47,745 nt of DNA. Source: Porphyromonadaceae bacterium UBA4259 (GTDB taxonomy: Bacteria; Bacteroidota; Bacteroidia; Bacteroidales; Muribaculaceae). The position numbers were made by a program, and so were the translations under genes. Shown here piece by piece: positions 17,451 through 25,389 of this stretch. Position 1 is the stretch's first letter. Every line of letters begins with the position of its first letter. Under the pieces are notes generated by a model. The model was not told where the DNA came from. It made no database searches and saw only the letters and a program-made list of their open reading frames with translations. The DNA is taken from assembly GCA_002396125.1 (NCBI GenBank), contig DGWL01000043.1, forward strand, positions 1 through 47,745, written 5' to 3'.

Positions 17451-17458
17451 TACTTTTG
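17451..17458 (+). promoter_or_regulatory. -7 element of the penicillin-binding protein gene
   Basis: TACTTTTG matches the -7 consensus; no clear -33 box is seen 19-21 bp upstream. The leader to 17538 is about 73 nt. Confidence 0.55.
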
Positions 17459-17537
17459 CAAGTTGATAACTACACCGCAGTGTTATCACTCGGCTGTGTA
17501 ACTCACAAGATTAAGAATTAAGAAAATATATAGACTA

Positions 17538-19985
17538 ATGGCAAACAAAAACCTTGAGGCGCGTAACCGCACAATTATCAAGTGGATGTGGCGCGGACTG
17601 GCACTATTTTTCGCTGCAGTGCTTGTTGTATTCTTCCTCATTTACAACGGTATCATTGGCTACATGCCACCTGTGGCCGAACTACGCAACCCTACCGACA
17701 ATTTCGCCTCGACCATGTACACTGCCGACGGCGTTGAGATGGGAAAGATTTTCCAGAGCCGTGGCAACCGCTACTATGTTGAGTTTGACCAAATTTCCAA
17801 TTTCCTCAAGGATGCTCTCATCGCCACCGAGGACGAGCGCTACAACGAGCACTCGGGAATCGATGCCACAGCCATTGGTCGCTCAATCATCAAGCGCATC
17901 ATCTTGGGCCAGAAGGAAGCCGGTGGCGGCAGCACCATCACTCAGCAGCTTGCCAAGCAACTCTACACTCCCACCTCGCGCAATATTTTTGAGCGCGCTA
18001 TGCAGAAACCCATTGAGTGGGTAATTGCCATGAAGCTGGAGCGCTACTTCACCAAGGACGAGATAATGCAGATGTACTTCAACCAGTTCGACTTCCTCAA
18101 TAATGCCGTGGGCATCAAGAGCGCCAGCTATGTGTACTTCGGCAAGAACTCGCCCAGCGAGCTCAACGTGCAGGAGGCTGCTCTGCTGGTGGGCATGTGC
18201 AAGAACCCGGCCTTCTACAACCCACTGCGCTACCCCGAGCGAGCCAAGGAACGCCGCAACTTAGTGCTCCGCAAGATGGCCGAAGCAGGCTTCCTGACCC
18301 AGGAGGACTGCCAAAAGGCTCAGGCCACCGAGCTGCTGCTCGCCTATCACAAGGTGTCGCACAACGAGGGCTTCGCACCCTATGTTCGTGAAGAGGTGAA
18401 ACGCATGATGATGGCAAAACGCCCCATCTACACCGACTACCCCGCCTGGAACAAGCAAGCCTTCTACGACGACAGCACCCAGTGGGTCGACAACCCACTC
18501 TACGGCTGGTGCAACAAGAATCACAAGTCCGACGGCAGGCCCTACAACATCTACACCGACGGCTTGAAAATCTATACCACTATCGACAGCAAGATGCAAC
18601 GCCATGCCGAAGATGCAATGCGTGAGCACATGATGAGCCTGCAACGCATCTTTTGGAGCGAGAAGGGCATCAGCAGCGGCGAGACCGGCAACAAGGACCC
18701 CTACACCACCAGTCGCAAGGAACTTCCGCTAGCCGTGAAGGATCGCCTTATCAAGAACGCCATCCACAACTCGCCCCGATACAAGACCCTCAAAGCACGC
18801 GGCATGACCGAGGCCGAGATTATGAATAATTTCAACACCAAGCAGCGCCTCATGGTCTTTGACATCATCAATGGCGAGCGAGAAATGATGATTACTCCAC
18901 TCGACTCACTGCTCTTCGCCAAGAGCAACCTGCGCTGCGGTGTGATGTCGATGGACTCGCGCACAGGATATGTGAAAGCCTACGTCGGTGGTCCCGACTT
19001 CGACCACTTCAGCTACGACATGGTGTCGGTGGGACGCAGGCAGATTGGTTCAACAATGAAGCCCTACCTCTATTCGCTGGCCATGGAATGTGGCTACAAT
19101 CCATGCGACCGCATCTCCAATGCACGCATCAACATCAACGGCTGGAGTCCGCGTGGCGGTGGCGGTGGCGGAATGCTCACGCTCAAGCAGGCACTCACCA
19201 CATCAAACAACACCTGCTCGGCGCGCCTGGTCGACCTGCTCAAGGTAACCAACCTCATTACCATGCTTCACAACTATGGCCTAACCAACGACTTCGACAC
19301 AGTGGCCCCATTGTGCTTGGGTCCTTGCGAGATATCGGTAAAACAACAAGTGAGCGCCTACTCGGTGTTCTCCAATAAAGGCATTCGCAGCGATCCCATA
19401 TTCGTGTCGCGCATCTGCGACAGCCACGGCAACGTGATTGCCGAGTTCACCCCACGACAGAAGGAAGTGCTCAGTGAAGACTCCTACCTCAAAATGCTCA
19501 CTATGCTTGAGAGCGTTATCAACGCCGGTACCGGACGCCGCTGCCGCAGTTATGTGGGCAACATTGAGATGGGCGGCAAGACAGGCACCACCAACCTCAA
19601 CTCCGACGGCTGGTTCATGGGATTCACACCCGAGCTGGTTACAGGAGTGTGGGTAGGCGGTGAAGAACGCTACATCAGGTTCTACAACGGCGGCATTGGT
19701 CAAGGCGCCGGACAAGCATTGCCCATCTGGGGACGTTACATGAAAGCCGTGCTCGAAGACTCGAGCCTGCCCTACAAGAGCAGCGCATCATTTAACGTGC
19801 CTGCCAACTATGACTTCTGCGCGCGTGAACGCGGATTGACCATTGCACGTGACGACATGTGGAACTCAATGGGAAGCGGCCGACGCTCAGGCGGAGGTGC
19901 GGCATCAGGCGGAGGTGCGGTAAGCACCCAGCCATCGCGCGAAGAGCCCCATCAGGCCGAGGCCATGCAAGGCGTATTTGACTAA
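17538..19985 (+). CDS. Class A penicillin-binding protein (PBP1A type)
   Basis: Bifunctional peptidoglycan glycosyltransferase and transpeptidase of the inner membrane, 815 aa. After a short cytoplasmic start, one membrane helix lies at about 20-42. The glycosyltransferase domain shows ATEDERYNEHSGID (catalytic E98), GGSTITQQLAKQL (about 130-142) and the KPIEWVIAMKLERYFTKDEI motif. The transpeptidase domain shows SxxK as S505-K508 (GSTMKP), SNN at 556-558 and KTGT at 681-684. A glycine-rich tail with two GGG repeats ends the chain. It belongs to the mrcA/ponA group; no neighbour is a cell-wall gene. Confidence 0.96.
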   Translation: MANKNLEARNRTIIKWMWRGLALFFAAVLVVFFLIYNGIIGYMPPVAELRNPTDNFASTMYTADGVEMGKIFQSRGNRYYVEFDQISNFLKDALIATEDERYNEHSGIDATAIGRSIIKRIILGQKEAGGGSTITQQLAKQLYTPTSRNIFERAMQKPIEWVIAMKLERYFTKDEIMQMYFNQFDFLNNAVGIKSASYVYFGKNSPSELNVQEAALLVGMCKNPAFYNPLRYPERAKERRNLVLRKMAEAGFLTQEDCQKAQATELLLAYHKVSHNEGFAPYVREEVKRMMMAKRPIYTDYPAWNKQAFYDDSTQWVDNPLYGWCNKNHKSDGRPYNIYTDGLKIYTTIDSKMQRHAEDAMREHMMSLQRIFWSEKGISSGETGNKDPYTTSRKELPLAVKDRLIKNAIHNSPRYKTLKARGMTEAEIMNNFNTKQRLMVFDIINGEREMMITPLDSLLFAKSNLRCGVMSMDSRTGYVKAYVGGPDFDHFSYDMVSVGRRQIGSTMKPYLYSLAMECGYNPCDRISNARININGWSPRGGGGGGMLTLKQALTTSNNTCSARLVDLLKVTNLITMLHNYGLTNDFDTVAPLCLGPCEISVKQQVSAYSVFSNKGIRSDPIFVSRICDSHGNVIAEFTPRQKEVLSEDSYLKMLTMLESVINAGTGRRCRSYVGNIEMGGKTGTTNLNSDGWFMGFTPELVTGVWVGGEERYIRFYNGGIGQGAGQALPIWGRYMKAVLEDSSLPYKSSASFNVPANYDFCARERGLTIARDDMWNSMGSGRRSGGGAASGGGAVSTQPSREEPHQAEAMQGVFD

Positions 19986-20012
19986 GCATATCCATCCCCT
20001 ATAAGAAAACAG

Positions 20013-20068
20013 GAGGCGATTTTGTTAAATTTTGTTTAAAAATCGACAAAATCGCCTCTTTTTTTTGG
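20013..20068 (+). terminator. Intrinsic terminator after the PBP gene
   Basis: A 13-bp stem (20013-20025 GAGGCGATTTTGT with 20046-20058 ACAAAATCGCCTC), a 20-nt loop, then a T-run to 20066. The end of its T-run supplies the -33 box of the tRNA promoter. Confidence 0.9.
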
Positions 20069-20094
20069 TGATTCAAGAAAAAGCAGTACCTTTG
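20064..20094 (+). promoter_or_regulatory. Promoter of the initiator tRNA gene
   Basis: TTTG (20064-20067), 19-bp spacer, TACCTTTG (20087-20094). Transcription would start within a few bases of the tRNA 5' end. Confidence 0.8.
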
Positions 20095-20105
20095 CATTCG
20101 CAAAT

Positions 20106-20177
20106 CGCGGGGTGGAGCAGTGGTAGCTCGTTGGGCTCATAACCCAGAGGTCGTTGGTTCGAATCCGGCCCCCGCCA
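20106..20177 (+). tRNA. Initiator tRNA-fMet (anticodon CAT)
   Basis: The 72-nt sequence closely follows bacterial tRNA-fMet: acceptor start CGCGGGG, D-arm GAGCAGTGGTAGCTC, anticodon arm TTGGG-CTCATAA-CCCAG with the three G-C pairs that mark initiators (anticodon 20138-20140), T-arm GTTGGTTCGAATCCGGC, and acceptor end CCCCGCCA. Position 1 is C and position 72 is C, so the first pair is open, as in initiators (E. coli has C1-A72). The bases after A73 are CTA, so CCA is added after transcription. It has its own promoter and terminator. Confidence 0.97.
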
Positions 20178-20185
20178 CTAAGATT

Positions 20186-20225
20186 AAGAGTTTCAGCAAC
20201 TTAACGCTGAAGCTCTTGTTTTTTT
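20186..20225 (+). terminator. Intrinsic terminator after tRNA-fMet
   Basis: A 12-bp stem (20186-20197 AAGAGTTTCAGC with 20206-20217 GCTGAAGCTCTT), 8-nt loop, then GTTTTTTT. Confidence 0.9.
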
Positions 20226-20277
20226 ATGCCTACCCTAACAACTGATTAACCCACGGATGCTTGCTTTTTAGGCAACA

Positions 20278-20520
20278 GTGAGCTTCACTGCGCCAAGCTT
20301 GCAACTGAATGGCCAGCCCTTGGCAGGCGACATCACCGCCAACATTTATCGCGATAGTGAACAAAGTGCAGTTGCTACAATACCGGTAGTTGCAGGGCAA
20401 AATGCCTCATGGACCGACAACACCGTTGCCGGCGTGGGCATTCACACCTACACTGTTGCTATCAAGAACGAGATGGGCGAGGGTAAACGTGCTCAGGCAT
20501 GCAAGATTAGAGTAAAATAA
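20278..20520 (+). pseudogene. Fragment of a secreted Fn3-type protein
   Basis: About 80 codons that read like one fibronectin type III module from a Bacteroidales surface protein: SFTAPS at the start, IYRD in the middle, then AGVGIHTYTVAIKNEMGEG near the end. The frame is closed just upstream by TAG (20269-20271), the only start is GTG, no signal peptide is present, and there is no promoter between it and the tRNA terminator. I read it as the last domain of a gene whose 5' part was deleted. A real short protein translated from an unseen promoter is possible but less likely. Confidence 0.6.
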
Positions 20521-20570
20521 GGTTTTGGTAAAATAAATAGAATCCTACTTATTGCTTGTCTTTTAGCTTG

Positions 20571-20612
20571 AACCGGTCATTAGAAGTTTGTTTAGCTATC
20601 TAATGACCGGTT
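20571..20612 (+). terminator. Strong inverted repeat, possible old terminator of the Fn3 fragment
   Basis: A perfect 14-bp stem (20571-20584 AACCGGTCATTAGA with 20599-20612) with a 14-nt loop lies 51 nt after the fragment stop. It is followed by only a short T-run (TTTGG overlapping the stem), so termination would be imperfect. Confidence 0.55.
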
Positions 20613-20788
20613 TGGCTTAAAGTGAGAGAGTCACGCAATTCTCTCATTTTGCATTACAGGTGCGCTTAGAAAGCCACATTAGTACCAAATAGGACACCAT
20701 CTCCACCAAACATGCTTGAAATGAATGCAAAAAAATGCAAAATAGAACACAGGCAGAAATATATACCACTTTTTTGGTGTTTTGTACC

Positions 20789-20819
20789 TTTGGGAAAGTA
20801 TGAATAATGTATAACTTTG
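20789..20819 (+). promoter_or_regulatory. Promoter of a gene-free short transcript
   Basis: TTTG (20789-20792), 19-bp spacer, TAACTTTG (20812-20819): a near-ideal Bacteroidota promoter. A second -7 match, TACCTTTG at 20785-20792, overlaps its -33 box. Confidence 0.65.
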
Positions 20820-20825
20820 CACCGC

Positions 20826-20918
20826 ATAATAATTAGGACAGCAATATTATATTGCACTTTTCTATACAGATTCTATTCATAAATTTAAAGTCCCACTCGT
20901 GAGAGCCGGGCTTTTTTT
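20826..20918 (+). ncRNA. Candidate small RNA of about 90 nt
   Basis: A promoter ending at 20819 and an intrinsic terminator at 20887-20918 enclose about 90 nt with no ATG frame. Inside is a hairpin (GCAATA 20841-20846 with TATTGC 20850-20855) and an AT-rich single-stranded stretch. This is the arrangement expected of a trans-acting small RNA. The family is unknown to me, and expression is inferred only from the two signals. Confidence 0.5.
20887..20918 (+). terminator. Terminator of the candidate small RNA
   Basis: AAAG and CCC (20887-20894, with one bulged T) pair with GGG and CTTT (20908-20914), followed by a run of Ts to 20918. Confidence 0.65.
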
Positions 20919-21051
20919 ATATGCCTTCTGTTCATTTGCGATATCCATTTACATCCTGATTATGAACACATGACAGCGCAAGATTATACAAAAACGCCAC
21001 TTCTGTACCTTTTTTGATAACATTTTATACTATACAAAAGAAAAAAAATTG

Positions 21052-21059
21052 TATATTTG
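21052..21059 (+). promoter_or_regulatory. -7 element of the PAP2-barrel operon
   Basis: TATATTTG matches the consensus; no clear -33 box. The leader would be about 88 nt. Between the small-RNA terminator and this box (20919-21051) I see no gene. Confidence 0.5.
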
Positions 21060-21153
21060 CCTACAAATTTTCAACATTTTGCAAAATTTACGTACCAGAC
21101 TCATTTAAAAATCAGCAATCCACGTCCAGAAACTAAATACTACTAACGACGTT

Positions 21154-22965
21154 ATGAAACTATACTTGAGACTTTTTGCCACAATATTGCTTACCGGCAT
21201 TGCCACGCTTGCAATTGCACAAGAGCAGCAGCCACCAGCTGATGCCGACTCGCTACACGCCATCGAGGTTGGCTTGCCTGCTCAAGAAAACTTATTGCCT
21301 GCCGAACCGCTTCTTCAAGAAACCGGTGTTGACTTAATGGCAACTTCATTGAGAACACCAGTGCTGAAACTCACAAGCGATGACGATGATGACAACAAGA
21401 GTCCAAGCAAGCCCCTCAAGCTCTACGAGCCCCCCAAGGCTCCCGACTTCAACTTTATCAAAAGCCGCACCAATCCTGAGGTGAAACCCTACAAGTTTCT
21501 TGACGACCAAACGTGGGTGGGCATTCCGGTGTTCCTGTCGGGATTAATTGCCAAAAGTGAGAAAACCGCTTTCAGGCAAGATTATAATAACCCCAACACC
21601 AAGATTCGTCTCATCAAGTATAATTTCCACAACGAGATTGATAACTACACCCAATATGTGCCACTGGCTCTTGCTATTGGCTTGAAGATAGGTGGAGTGG
21701 AGAGCCGTAGCGACTGGCCCAGATTTTGGGCCTCGTCGGCAGCCTCGGCAGCCATAATGGCCGGCTTGGTAAACGGCATTAAATACACCGCCAGCGAGAT
21801 GCGCCCCGACGGGTCCACGCGCAATTCATGGCCCAGCGGCCACACGGCCACCGCATTCATGGCGGCAACCATCCTGCACAAGGAATTTGGCCTCACTCGC
21901 TCACCATGGTACTCGTTGGGTGCCTACACCCTTGCCACAGCCACCGGCGTGATGCGTGTTCTCAACAATCGCCATTGGATTAGCGATGTGCTCTCGGGCG
22001 CGGGAATCGGTATCCTGTCGGTTGAGCTGGGTTATGGACTCATGGACTTGCTTTTCAAGCATCGCGGCTTGCAACGTGGCGATCTTAGTATATATCCTGA
22101 TTTGCGCGAGAATCCGTCGTTCTTCGATATTTCGATGGGTATAGGTTTGGGCAACAAAAACCTGGAATTGCCAGCTTTTGACTTCAACATCCCCGCCGAG
22201 TTTATCGATGAGGGTGAGTCGACGTCAACCGAGCCGTTGCGGCTCAAGTTCCGCTCGGCTACTGTGGTGGGAGCCGAGGGAGCCTATTTCTTTAACCCCT
22301 ACATTGGTGTGGGCGGGCGCTTACGCGTAAAGGCTACCCCAATCAATGGGTGGAGCCAATTTGCCTTGAGCGAAGAAAGTGATATCCAGCAGTTTTTGAA
22401 AGACCCATTACTTAGCCAGTCGGTTCAAGCAATAGCCCTCACTATCGAGAGCGACCACCTCACTGAGTTTGCTGCCGATGCAGGTGTATATTTCAACTGG
22501 GCATTCTCGTCGCGCTGGGCACTGGGTGCCAAGGCACTGATTGGTCGTAGCGTGATGAATGCAATCGACATCAACGCCTCCTACACAGGACAGCAACTTG
22601 CCTTTAACAGCGAGGCGCTGGAAGATGACACTGCCCCCATGTTCAAGCTCACCGATAAGATAATCGACCACAAGTGGGACTACATCAATGTTGAGGCATC
22701 CAACTCTATAAAGTTTGGCTCGGGCGTCTCACTCACCTATGCCCACAAGAACAATTTCGCCTGGAAAGTGTTCTGCGACTACGACTACGCTCGCAAGACC
22801 TTCACCGCCACCTATCATCCCTTGGGACTGCTGCAAGGTCTCTCGCCCGATTTGGTGGATTTAATGCAAATTTTCAGCTGGGACATGACAAAACCTGCAG
22901 TTTCGAGCGTTAAGAAGTCGCTCCACCAGTGGGTTCTGGGTGGTGCCTTGAGCATTCATTTCTAA
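21154..22965 (+). CDS. PAP2 phosphatase fused to an outer-membrane beta-barrel
   Basis: A 603-aa exported protein. Residues 1-22 are a signal peptide (IAIA-QE). A linker with an acidic run (about 76-80) leads to a PAP2 domain (about 120-300) with all three motifs: K210 and R217-P218 (KYTASEMRP), PSGH at 227-230, and R268, H274, D278 (RVLNNRHWISD). These are the catalytic residues of lipid phosphatases such as LpxE/LpxF and PgpB, acting here on the periplasmic side. The last 280 residues are beta-rich with alternating patterns (VGVGGRLRVKA, AADAGVYFNW, LGGALSIHF) and end in F, as outer-membrane barrels do. It heads a three-gene operon. The substrate is unknown; lipid A or another phospholipid is plausible. 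Confidence 0.85.
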   Translation: MKLYLRLFATILLTGIATLAIAQEQQPPADADSLHAIEVGLPAQENLLPAEPLLQETGVDLMATSLRTPVLKLTSDDDDDNKSPSKPLKLYEPPKAPDFNFIKSRTNPEVKPYKFLDDQTWVGIPVFLSGLIAKSEKTAFRQDYNNPNTKIRLIKYNFHNEIDNYTQYVPLALAIGLKIGGVESRSDWPRFWASSAASAAIMAGLVNGIKYTASEMRPDGSTRNSWPSGHTATAFMAATILHKEFGLTRSPWYSLGAYTLATATGVMRVLNNRHWISDVLSGAGIGILSVELGYGLMDLLFKHRGLQRGDLSIYPDLRENPSFFDISMGIGLGNKNLELPAFDFNIPAEFIDEGESTSTEPLRLKFRSATVVGAEGAYFFNPYIGVGGRLRVKATPINGWSQFALSEESDIQQFLKDPLLSQSVQAIALTIESDHLTEFAADAGVYFNWAFSSRWALGAKALIGRSVMNAIDINASYTGQQLAFNSEALEDDTAPMFKLTDKIIDHKWDYINVEASNSIKFGSGVSLTYAHKNNFAWKVFCDYDYARKTFTATYHPLGLLQGLSPDLVDLMQIFSWDMTKPAVSSVKKSLHQWVLGGALSIHF

Positions 22966-23000
22966 ATGGGAGAATATTAATTTTATAATTATAATACTCA

Positions 23001-23729
23001 ATGAAAAAATTATTACTACTCTTGATGATTACCGCCACTAGCCTGTGCGCATGGGCTCAGGATAGTTATATTCCCTACAAGGCCTACGATGGAGAGCACA
23101 AGCACGAGGCATCGGCCTATGTAATGGGTGGCGACAATGTGGTGAGCGGGAAATTTGGCGGGCTCGCCGTTTCCTATAACCACCATTTCACTCCACGATG
23201 GCATCTTGGCGGTAACGCACAGATTCAAATGTGGAAACGACTTTACTCATTCAATGTGACTGGCGGCTACCGCTTGCCTGTTAAGTTTGGACACCTCTAC
23301 TTTGATGGAAAGCTCATGCTTAACCGCTATAATCGGTGGGGATTCAGCGAGTTTATCGCCAACGCCTCGGTTACATGGGAGAGTGCCTACGTCGACCTTC
23401 GCCTAGGCGAGTCGCTTATCCACTTTTGGAGTAAAGATGTCTATTTTGAAGATCGCTATGGCTACACCGAGCCACTTACTCTCACTTTTGGCTTTGGTGT
23501 GAACATTCGTCACCGCAACAACCCGTGGAACATTGGGTTCTTCTTTCGCAACTACGACGACTTTTACTACGAAAACTGGAACATCAACTGGGGTTTACGC
23601 TGGTATGCCCGCATTTACAAGCAGTGGCGTCTCTTTGGTGAGTTCAACATTCGCCCTGCAGGCTCTATGAGCCAGCTGGCTAGTAGATATGAGGGTTCGG
23701 TGAAATTAGGTGTTAAATATAAATGGTAA
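23001..23729 (+). CDS. Outer-membrane beta-barrel protein, 242 aa
   Basis: Signal peptide of about 19 residues (CAWA-QD), then an aromatic- and glycine-rich series of short strands (LAVSYNHHF, LGGNAQIQMW, FNVTGGYRLP, FGHLYFDGKLMLNRY, LGVKYKW) ending in W, typical of a small outer-membrane barrel. I recognise no family. It starts 35 nt after the PAP2-barrel gene, and the next ORF starts 5 nt after its stop, so it is the middle gene of an operon with two phosphatases. A pore or partner for surface phosphate ester use is only inference. Confidence 0.75.
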   Translation: MKKLLLLLMITATSLCAWAQDSYIPYKAYDGEHKHEASAYVMGGDNVVSGKFGGLAVSYNHHFTPRWHLGGNAQIQMWKRLYSFNVTGGYRLPVKFGHLYFDGKLMLNRYNRWGFSEFIANASVTWESAYVDLRLGESLIHFWSKDVYFEDRYGYTEPLTLTFGFGVNIRHRNNPWNIGFFFRNYDDFYYENWNINWGLRWYARIYKQWRLFGEFNIRPAGSMSQLASRYEGSVKLGVKYKW

Positions 23730-23734
23730 ATCTC

Positions 23735-24760
23735 ATGAAAACGAAATATATTATTATAGCAGCTTTGGCAGCAATGGCGCTGGCTAACACATCATGCGAG
23801 AAGGTGAGCCCTCAAGGCGTGCTAATGGCTGGTACTGCCGTCGAGGATCGTGTTCAAATGTCAAATCTCTACTACAAGGAGCATCTCTTTGAGATGAAAT
23901 TCAACTACGACCTCATGAATAAGCATGACGAGTACACCTTCCTGGTGGGCGGTGACAGTCACGTCACCACCGATCCAGGGCGCATGGACGAGATGTTCGC
24001 AATTGGGCTGGAGGGCGACGACTTGTTCTATGCCCATCTGGGCGATATTGCCGATACCAAGGCCGAGTATTATATTGTCCTTGACTCACTATTAGATGAA
24101 GCCAAAAAACGTTATGTAGTTGAAAACTATGTGCAAAACGAATATGGTCGCTGGGTACACAAAACTCATCCCGAAGATATTATAGGTTCTACCTACGAAG
24201 AAATAAAGTTCCCATTCTTCCCTGTTGTTGGCAACCATGACCTCACCCACAACGGATGGGCATTGTGGAGTAACATTTTTGGTTCCTCGTTCTACACTTT
24301 CGACGTCATGATAGATGACGGTAGCGAGGGAGGCGAACCCATCTATGACCACTTCATCTTCCTCGATACCGCGAGTGGCACACTAGGCAAGACGCAAATT
24401 GACCTCATTGAAGACGGTGTGCTCGATGGTTGGTACAAGTATCGCCACACTTTCGTCTTCAGTCACACCAATCTGTTCAGGCCATCGTCAATGCAGTTTG
24501 CCTCAACGTTCTCACGCGAGGAAACATTCTTCTTGCTCCAGCAGTTCGATGAATGGTTCACCACAGCTGTGTTCTGCGGCCACGTTCATGCCTGGGACGA
24601 TCGCGTCTACAACGATGTTACCTATCTCACCCTCGACTCTATGAGCGAGCGCAACAGTCCTGAACCGGGCGACTACCTGGTGCGCGTGCACGTGAAGAAG
24701 GACGGCGATTGGTCGTGGGAAAAGGTGCACATGGATTACGTCTCTCCCAAGAAGAAATAA
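23735..24760 (+). CDS. Lipoprotein metallophosphoesterase
   Basis: Calcineurin-like phosphoesterase, 341 aa from the ATG at 23735; an ATG at 23723 overlaps the previous gene and would blur the signal sequence, so I prefer the later one. The lipobox ANTSC places C21 as the lipidated residue, so the enzyme is membrane-attached outside the cytoplasm. Two-metal motifs are in order: GDSH (D74, H76), GDIAD (D104), GNHD (N167, H168), FSHTN (H244) and GHVH (H283, H285). The substrate is unknown. Together with the PAP2-barrel gene it suggests an envelope phosphate-release or lipid-remodelling unit. Confidence 0.88.
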   Translation: MKTKYIIIAALAAMALANTSCEKVSPQGVLMAGTAVEDRVQMSNLYYKEHLFEMKFNYDLMNKHDEYTFLVGGDSHVTTDPGRMDEMFAIGLEGDDLFYAHLGDIADTKAEYYIVLDSLLDEAKKRYVVENYVQNEYGRWVHKTHPEDIIGSTYEEIKFPFFPVVGNHDLTHNGWALWSNIFGSSFYTFDVMIDDGSEGGEPIYDHFIFLDTASGTLGKTQIDLIEDGVLDGWYKYRHTFVFSHTNLFRPSSMQFASTFSREETFFLLQQFDEWFTTAVFCGHVHAWDDRVYNDVTYLTLDSMSERNSPEPGDYLVRVHVKKDGDWSWEKVHMDYVSPKKK

Positions 24761-24806
24761 TCACATGCGCTCTATTTAGAGCGGTTGTCACCCTATGCAA
24801 CAATCT

Positions 24807-24850
24807 AATCGCCCCGCCTGAGACATGCTCAAGCGGGGCGATTTTGTTTT
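24807..24850 (+). terminator. Terminator after the phosphatase operon
   Basis: An 11-bp stem (24807-24817 AATCGCCCCGC with 24833-24843) with a 15-nt loop that holds a smaller TGAG/CTCA pair, then TTTGTTTT. It faces the convergent hslR stop at 24874 and may serve both. Confidence 0.85.
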
Positions 24851-24873
24851 ATTAATGTGAACCTCAGGCGGTG

Positions 24874-25338
24874 TCACTCACCGTTGAGGCGGTCTTCGTC
24901 CTCCTGGGTCCACAGTGGATTTTCATCGTCCCAGTCGTCAAAGCCGAAGAAGGCCTCATCGGTAAACTCTTTCATCTCGCGACCTTCCTTCTTGGTAGGG
25001 CGTCCCATACCCTTTTGTCGGCGCACGAAGCCACCGATGCGGGCCATCTCAAGCAGCTTGTACTGGTCGGCCGAGGTAATGTTCTTCAAGTAGTTAGGCA
25101 CGAGCTTGGCACCCACGCGGTTGTTGAGCAATCCCACCACTTCAAAGGTGAACGTGATGGGAGGTTTGCGCACCTCAATCACGTCGCCCACCTTGATGTT
25201 GTGCGACGGCTTCACATTCATCCCCTTGATGGTCACTCGCCCCAGCTTGCACTGGTCGGTAGCCAGTGAGCGAGTTTTAAACACCCGCGTGGCCCACAGC
25301 CACTTATCAATTCTCATCTCACTCATAGGAGTTGTCAT
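24874..25338 (-). CDS. hslR: S4-domain RNA-binding protein, Hsp15-like
   Basis: A 154-aa protein with an S4 RNA-binding domain at the N-terminus (RIDKWLWATRVFKTRSLATDQCKLGRVTIKG, about 9-39, then VGDVIEV), the pattern of Hsp15, which binds stalled 50S subunits with nascent chains. The C-terminal third is basic then very acidic (FDDWDDENPLWTQEDED), an addition not in E. coli Hsp15. In-frame ATGs at 25338, 25326 and 25317 are all possible; the family N-terminus fits 25326 or 25317 best. It is the last gene of the leftward rplY-pth-hslR group, 51 nt after pth. Confidence 0.88.
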   Translation of the reverse strand: MTTPMSEMRIDKWLWATRVFKTRSLATDQCKLGRVTIKGMNVKPSHNIKVGDVIEVRKPPITFTFEVVGLLNNRVGAKLVPNYLKNITSADQYKLLEMARIGGFVRRQKGMGRPTKKEGREMKEFTDEAFFGFDDWDDENPLWTQEDEDRLNGE

Positions 25339-25389
25339 TTATCAGTTATCAGTTGACTGCCCGCAGTGGGCTTCACCACAGCACTTCAA

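Noticed and set aside
25339..25389. Short direct repeat TATCAGT between pth and hslR, also seen near 33815
   Set aside because: Two short copies of a common AT-rich word are not enough to call a repeat family from this window.
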